Source of the DNA: Spirochaeta thermophila DSM 6578
Lineage (GTDB): Bacteria; Spirochaetota; Spirochaetia; Winmispirales; Winmispiraceae
NCBI RefSeq assembly: GCF_000184345.1
Contig: NC_017583.1
Coordinates: forward strand, 248,001 to 312,000
Direction of reading: 5' to 3'
Length of the DNA stretch: 64,000 nucleotides
Part shown: in pieces, positions 60,319 to 64,000 of the stretch
How the letters are laid out: the number at the start of each line of letters is the position of its first letter
Numbering within the stretch: position 1 is the first letter of the stretch
Position numbers and translations under genes: made by a program
Notes under the pieces: model-generated
Told to the model about the DNA's origin: nothing
Databases searched by the model: none
Seen by the model: the letters and a program-made list of their open reading frames with translations, nothing else

Positions 60319-61194
60319 ATGGGGTGGCGAAGGATCGTGGTGGTGGGGGATCTGCATGGGCTCTACAGGGAGGCCGTCGGGCTGCTTTCGCATGCAGGGG
60401 TGGTGGCCGAGGGGGGGAGGTGGTGTGGGGAGGGGGTGTGCCTCGTGTTCCTGGGTGATGTGTGTGATCGGGGGTACGACTCTGCGTCACTCTACCGTGC
60501 GATCCAACGGTGGCAGGGGGAGGCGAGAGGGTACGAGTCCCGGGTGGTGTTCCTGGTGGGGAACCACGAGGCGCTCAACCTCGCGGGAATCTCGCCCTAC
60601 ATGACCCTCGAGGAGATGGAGGGGTACGTGAAAGGGGACGAGGATCCCCGGGTGGCGGTGCGGCGCGCGTTCGGGAAGGGGGGATGGGTGCGGGACTGGC
60701 TCGAGCAGCAGCACGTGGTGGTGAAGGTGGGGCCGTACGTCTTCGGCCACGGCGACGTGCCGGTGGGGTGGGAGGGGGTGTGGGTGGAGGAGGGGGATGC
60801 GTGGGTGATGGGGCAGGTGCGGGAGGTGGGGGAGGTGCGGGGGGTGGAGGAGCTCGGGGCGTGGCCGGGGCTGTTCGACGAGGCGCGGAGCGTGCTGTGG
60901 TGCAGGGATGCGCAGATGGGGGAGGAGGAGGCCTTCGTGGACCGGCTCGCCTCGTTCCTGGAGAGGAACGGTGGTGTGCGCTACATCTGCGGCCACACCC
61001 CTCAGCAAGACGGTCGTTTCTTCCTGGGGTATGAGGACCGGTACCTCTGTGTGGACACCGGGATGGTCTACTCCAGGCTCTATGGCGTGGGAGGCCTCTC
61101 CTACCTCCTCATCGAAGAAGGGAGGGGATGGGGGGTCTATCTCACCGATGAAGGGGAGGAGCGGGAGCTCGTCTTCGACGATACGTCGGTATGA
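60319..61194 (+). CDS. metallophosphoesterase of PPP type (Shewanella-like phosphatase)
   Basis: A 291-residue protein with all metal motifs of the calcineurin-like/PPP fold in order: VVVGDLHGLYREA, VFLGDVCDRGYDS, FLVGNHEALNLAG, YVFGHGDVPVGW and YICGHTPQQDGRF. The spacing and CDRG/GNHEALN wording resemble bacterial Shewanella-like protein phosphatases rather than diadenosine tetraphosphatase. The substrate (protein or nucleotide) is unknown. It is nine bases downstream of the ATP-type PFK gene, so it is probably in the same transcript. Confidence 0.85.
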   Translation: MGWRRIVVVGDLHGLYREAVGLLSHAGVVAEGGRWCGEGVCLVFLGDVCDRGYDSASLYRAIQRWQGEARGYESRVVFLVGNHEALNLAGISPYMTLEEMEGYVKGDEDPRVAVRRAFGKGGWVRDWLEQQHVVVKVGPYVFGHGDVPVGWEGVWVEEGDAWVMGQVREVGEVRGVEELGAWPGLFDEARSVLWCRDAQMGEEEAFVDRLASFLERNGGVRYICGHTPQQDGRFFLGYEDRYLCVDTGMVYSRLYGVGGLSYLLIEEGRGWGVYLTDEGEERELVFDDTSV

Positions 61195-61255
61195 GGTGGC
61201 GATACGGAACCCGATGCGCTATGATGATAGAAGTGGAACCGAAAGGAGCAGGAAC

Positions 61256-61975
61256 ATGAAACGGATCACAGCGGGATGTCTCCTCGTGGTGTGTGTGGCG
61301 CTTCCCTTTTTCGGGCAGGAGGCCGTGTCGGTGGTGGATGAGCCCGGGGTGGCCACTGTCCTCCTGCGGGAGTACGTGGCACACAAGCAGCTCGAGGCAG
61401 CCTCTCAGGTGGACGAGTTCGCCTCCTTCATGACGGGTCTGGTGCTCATCGGGGCAGGATCGAGTCTCTTCATCTGGCTCGACGACGTGACTTCCCTCAT
61501 GGCTTCGGGCAATCCTTCGTGGTCGTACGGTACCACCTACACCGCCGCGTGGGTCCTCACAGGAGGGGGGATTGTGCTCACCACGGTGGGGCTCCACGGC
61601 CTCGCCGTGCCCCGGCCGGCTGTCGAGGCGGCCTACGCAGAGGTCCTCGAGGTCTCCGACCCGGCCACCAGGGATGTGCTCGCCTCCGGTGTGCTCAGGG
61701 ACGTGGCCGAAGCCGCACGCCAGCGGAGAACCAGGCAGGGTACGTGGACCATCCTCACTCCGGTGGTGGCCCTCGGGACCCTCATAGGGGTGAACCTTGT
61801 CCAGGGCAAGGACTGGGGCGAGGGAGTGGACGGCTACTGGCTCACCGGTAGTCTCGGTGCGGTGGTGAGCGGCATCAGGATGCTCTCCACCCCCTCCTAC
61901 GAGGAACGTCTTTACGAGCGCTATCTCCTCACCAGCACGTACGACATGCGGTCGGGGGCCGTTCCTGGTCCCTGA
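61256..61975 (+). CDS. exported or membrane protein of unknown function
   Basis: A 239-residue protein with an N-terminal signal (MKRITAGCLLVVCVALPFFG) and several further hydrophobic segments: about 60-80, 98-120, 168-185 and 195-210. TWTILTPVVALGTLIGVNLV and LTGGGIVLTTVGLHGLAV are clear examples. No family is recognised. AAAGGAGCAGG stands before ATG 61256. It converges on the peroxiredoxin gene. Confidence 0.65.
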   Translation: MKRITAGCLLVVCVALPFFGQEAVSVVDEPGVATVLLREYVAHKQLEAASQVDEFASFMTGLVLIGAGSSLFIWLDDVTSLMASGNPSWSYGTTYTAAWVLTGGGIVLTTVGLHGLAVPRPAVEAAYAEVLEVSDPATRDVLASGVLRDVAEAARQRRTRQGTWTILTPVVALGTLIGVNLVQGKDWGEGVDGYWLTGSLGAVVSGIRMLSTPSYEERLYERYLLTSTYDMRSGAVPGP

Positions 61976-61981
61976 AAAGAC

Positions 61982-62009
61982 GGGGCCGCCGGCCCACCCG
62001 GACGGCCCC
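61982..62009. terminator. GC hairpin between convergent genes
   Basis: GGGGCCG (61982-61988) and CGGCCCC (62003-62009) form a 7-bp stem. No T-run follows on either strand, so any terminator function is uncertain. Confidence 0.3.
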
Positions 62010-62031
62010 TGTGCCGCGATTGAGGTACCGA

Positions 62032-62685
62032 TCACGCATCCCTGTAGCAGAACCACCAGTCGTAGCCCTCGTACTTCTTGAGGCGATCCTTCGCCTCCTT
62101 CTGACTTGTGGGTGGAGGCACGATGACCTTGTCCCCGATGAGCTCATTGTTGGGCCAATTGGCGGGTACGGCGACCTTGAGCTTGTCTGAGAGCTGGAAG
62201 GCCCTGATGACCCGCACGACCTCATCGATATTCCTTCCCACCTCCGGGGGATAGTAGAGGACGAGGCGCACCGTACCCTCGGGATCGATGAGGAACACGG
62301 CCCTCACGGTATTGCTCCCGGCCCCGGGGTGGAGCATGCCGAGTCGCTGCGCCACCCTCCCCTGGCCGTCGGCGATGATGGGGAAGGGGATCTGGACGCC
62401 CAATTTCTCCTCTATCCACTCCACCCACTTGATGTGGCTGAAGACCTGATCGATGGAGAGGCCCACGAGCTCGGCGTTGAGCTCCTTGAACTGGTCGTAG
62501 CGCTTGGCGAACGCCACGAACTCGGTGGTGCACACCGGCGTGAAATCCGCCGGATGACTGAAGAGGACCACCCACTTCCCCTTGTAATCGGAGGGGAGAC
62601 GCTTCGGCCCGTGGGTGGTCTGGACCTCCATCTCCGGAAACGCCTCACCGATCAAAGGGAATCGTCCTGTTTCCTGTTGATACAT
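62032..62685 (-). CDS. peroxiredoxin (Prx6/archaeal-type)
   Basis: A 217-residue AhpC/TSA-family peroxidase. The peroxidatic Cys lies in [18 protein letters not shown] near residue 45. [15 protein letters not shown] and [15 protein letters not shown] follow, and the long C-terminal dimerisation arm ends [10 protein letters not shown]. Archaeal relatives usually carry two C-terminal cysteines, and only one is left here. It reduces hydrogen peroxide and alkyl hydroperoxides, complementing the superoxide reductase encoded at 22257. ATG 62685 follows GGAGGAAACG. Confidence 0.93.
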   Translation of the reverse strand: MYQQETGRFPLIGEAFPEMEVQTTHGPKRLPSDYKGKWVVLFSHPADFTPVCTTEFVAFAKRYDQFKELNAELVGLSIDQVFSHIKWVEWIEEKLGVQIPFPIIADGQGRVAQRLGMLHPGAGSNTVRAVFLIDPEGTVRLVLYYPPEVGRNIDEVVRVIRAFQLSDKLKVAVPANWPNNELIGDKVIVPPPTSQKEAKDRLKKYEGYDWWFCYRDA

Positions 62686-62729
62686 CGTTTCCTCCATCAT
62701 ATATAGTTTTGCTATTAAAATACGAGGAG

Positions 62730-62758
62730 AGCATACCTCATCCCTTGATTTGTGTCAA
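62730..62758 (-). promoter_or_regulatory. sigma-70-like promoter of the peroxiredoxin gene
   Basis: On the minus strand TTGACA (62753-62758), 17 bases, TATGCT (62730-62735). The leader of about 40 bases is AT-rich. I do not see a clear PerR box. Confidence 0.65.
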
Positions 62759-62798
62759 GTGTTATTTTGTGTTTGATACAACTACTGAATGCTTCCTT

Positions 62799-64000
62799 TC
62801 AGAGGGGGAACTCGATCGAGACCTTCCATCCTCCCCAGTCCGGCGAAGAGGAGAACTCGATGGTGCCCTTGAGCTGACTCCTGACGAGGGACTCCATGAT
62901 GGTGAACCCGAACCTCCGAGGCGTTCCCTCCGGCACACCGGGGCCCGAGTCCTCGTACCTGAAGTATCCACGGCCGCTTTCTTCGAGGAGTTCCACCCGG
63001 ATGTGTCCCTTTTCCGTCTTGCCGAAGGCATGTGTGAGGGAGTTGAGGAGACATTCGGTGAGGATGAGGGCGAGAGGGACGGCTTTTCCCGGGGGAAGTT
63101 GGAGAGGGGAGAGTTTGAGATGCCGCTGGATGAGATGGGGAGTGGTGTGTCCGATCTGGACGATGGTATCGACCACGTCTCTGAGGTAGTGGGAGAGATC
63201 CACACGCGCGAGGAGTTCCTCCTGATAGAGACGGTTGTAGAGGAGGGCGAGCGCACGGACCCTGGTCTCTATATCGGAGAGCAGTTTTCTATCTGCTTCA
63301 CAGTGCGCGTCGGCCCCCTTGAGTGAGAGGAGGGAGACGATGAGCTGAAGGGTATTCTTTGTTCGATGATGCACTTCCTTGAGGAGGGTGTTCCGTTCCT
63401 GGAGTCGTTCCTGGAGTTCTGCCTCCGACTGTTTGAGTCGAGTGATGTCCACGGCGAGCCCGTACAAGGAAGGGGTGCCGTTCTGATCTTCGACGGGAAG
63501 GAGTTGCAGGAGATACCAGCGGAGGTCGTTCGAGCGGTAGAGGATGGAGGTCGGCCTACCCGCGGGATACTCCTGTCCGAGTTCCCGTATCAGCGATTCC
63601 CGGAACGAGGGATGAACCCCTTCCAGCCAGGTTTCGAAGGGCAGGGCGGAGGTCTCCTCCGGAGCGAGGATGTGGACTCGTCGCGTGAGGGGGTCTATCC
63701 TCAGAAAGCCTCCCCCGAGGGCTGCGGCGGCGAGAAATCGCTTCACCTCCAGTTCCCTCGTGAGGGCTCGCGCATAGTCCCTCAGTTGCAGGGAGAGCCT
63801 CCTCGCCCGCAGGAGCATCTCGATCCGTGCGTGGAGTTCGACAGGGAGGAGAGGGACTCTGATGAGCTCATCGACGGTCTTCCAGAGGTGTCTCGTGAGC
63901 ACGTCGGCCGAGGGATGTGTGGTGACGAAGAGCACCGGGAAGAAGAGCGGGGCCTGATCTTCCTTCCAGTCGAAGATTTGCTTCTGAAGGGATTCCAGCA
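62799..64000 (-). CDS. sensor histidine kinase (HisKA_2) with receiver-like and PAS domains (partial)
   Basis: The frame is open to the right edge, so the N-terminus lies outside the window. The visible 399 residues begin with what looks like the C-terminal half of a receiver domain (PVLFVTTHPSADV, then LLPVELHARIEMLLRARRL). A PAS domain follows (about 90-190, ending YGLAVDITRLKQSE). The HisKA_2 dimerisation region has LLKEVHHRTKNTLQLIVSLL, with the phospho-accepting His. The ATPase has LILTECLLNSLTHAFG, YEDSGPGVPEG and GFTIMESLVRSQLKGTI. This is the cytoplasmic LytS-like/HWE-related group, often fed by a partner kinase. Confidence 0.88.
   Translation of the reverse strand, partial: LESLQKQIFDWKEDQAPLFFPVLFVTTHPSADVLTRHLWKTVDELIRVPLLPVELHARIEMLLRARRLSLQLRDYARALTRELEVKRFLAAAALGGGFLRIDPLTRRVHILAPEETSALPFETWLEGVHPSFRESLIRELGQEYPAGRPTSILYRSNDLRWYLLQLLPVEDQNGTPSLYGLAVDITRLKQSEAELQERLQERNTLLKEVHHRTKNTLQLIVSLLSLKGADAHCEADRKLLSDIETRVRALALLYNRLYQEELLARVDLSHYLRDVVDTIVQIGHTTPHLIQRHLKLSPLQLPPGKAVPLALILTECLLNSLTHAFGKTEKGHIRVELLEESGRGYFRYEDSGPGVPEGTPRRFGFTIMESLVRSQLKGTIEFSSSPDWGGWKVSIEFPL

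Overview
The window comes from a GC-rich, anaerobic, saccharolytic bacterium of the Spirochaetota. Gene content suggests a Spirochaeta (Winmispira) thermophila-like thermophile. This is inferred from superoxide reductase, adenosylcobalamin-dependent ribonucleotide reductase, a pyrophosphate-type phosphofructokinase, many chemoreceptors, flagellar chaperones, a glucosylglycerate-type solute enzyme and intracellular glycosidases. No database search was possible. Almost the whole window is coding. Only one tRNA gene is present, and I see no rRNA, insertion sequence, prophage or CRISPR array.

Layout. 1-2402 (minus): pantoate kinase, phosphopantothenate synthetase (both of archaeal type) and the start of methionine synthase. 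2569-10151: a Ldh2-type dehydrogenase, a small membrane protein, a chemoreceptor without a recognisable HAMP domain, a 7TM hybrid histidine kinase and an MFS transporter. 10183-15442: a coiled-coil protein, 5-formyl-THF cyclo-ligase, a Rid deaminase, a LUD protein, a STAS protein and three unknowns, one with an HExxH motif. 15475-24061: an AEC carrier, a lipoprotein, a DUF2007-like protein with ogt nested in its reading frame, nrdJ, rpmB, superoxide reductase and PIN-PhoH. 24109-31330: a beta-propeller/NodB-like protein, then fliS, a flgN-like gene, polA, coaE and a SPOR protein in one tight series. 31332-38867: cysE, a patatin, a cytoplasmic LacI-like chemoreceptor, a Cache chemoreceptor and a lipoprotein behind a sigma-54-type promoter. 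38924-46269: beta-mannosidase and a divergent ROK repressor, a beta-helix protein, tRNA-Pro, GpgS and an M20-like protein.

46398-60309 is the most coherent accessory system. It holds two aldose epimerases, a PPi-type PFK, a SIS-domain isomerase/deaminase, a PIG-L deacetylase, a sugar ABC importer lacking its ATPase, a GH20 hexosaminidase, a GH9 enzyme of cytoplasmic type and a second, ATP-type PFK. Together these fit import of GlcNAc-containing oligosaccharides. Inside the cell they would be cleaved, deacetylated and deaminated, and the product fed into glycolysis. The logic resembles the archaeal (Thermococcus) chitin route. 60319-64000 holds a PPP-like phosphatase, an unknown membrane protein, a peroxiredoxin and a partial sensor kinase.

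Regulation. Many genes have good TTGACA-17-TATAAT-like promoters. Several lack a Shine-Dalgarno sequence and have a -10 box about 5-11 bases before the start codon, which predicts leaderless or nearly leaderless mRNAs. One sigma-54-type and one sigma-28-like promoter are visible. Several AT-rich inverted repeats lie at the sugar-gene promoters.
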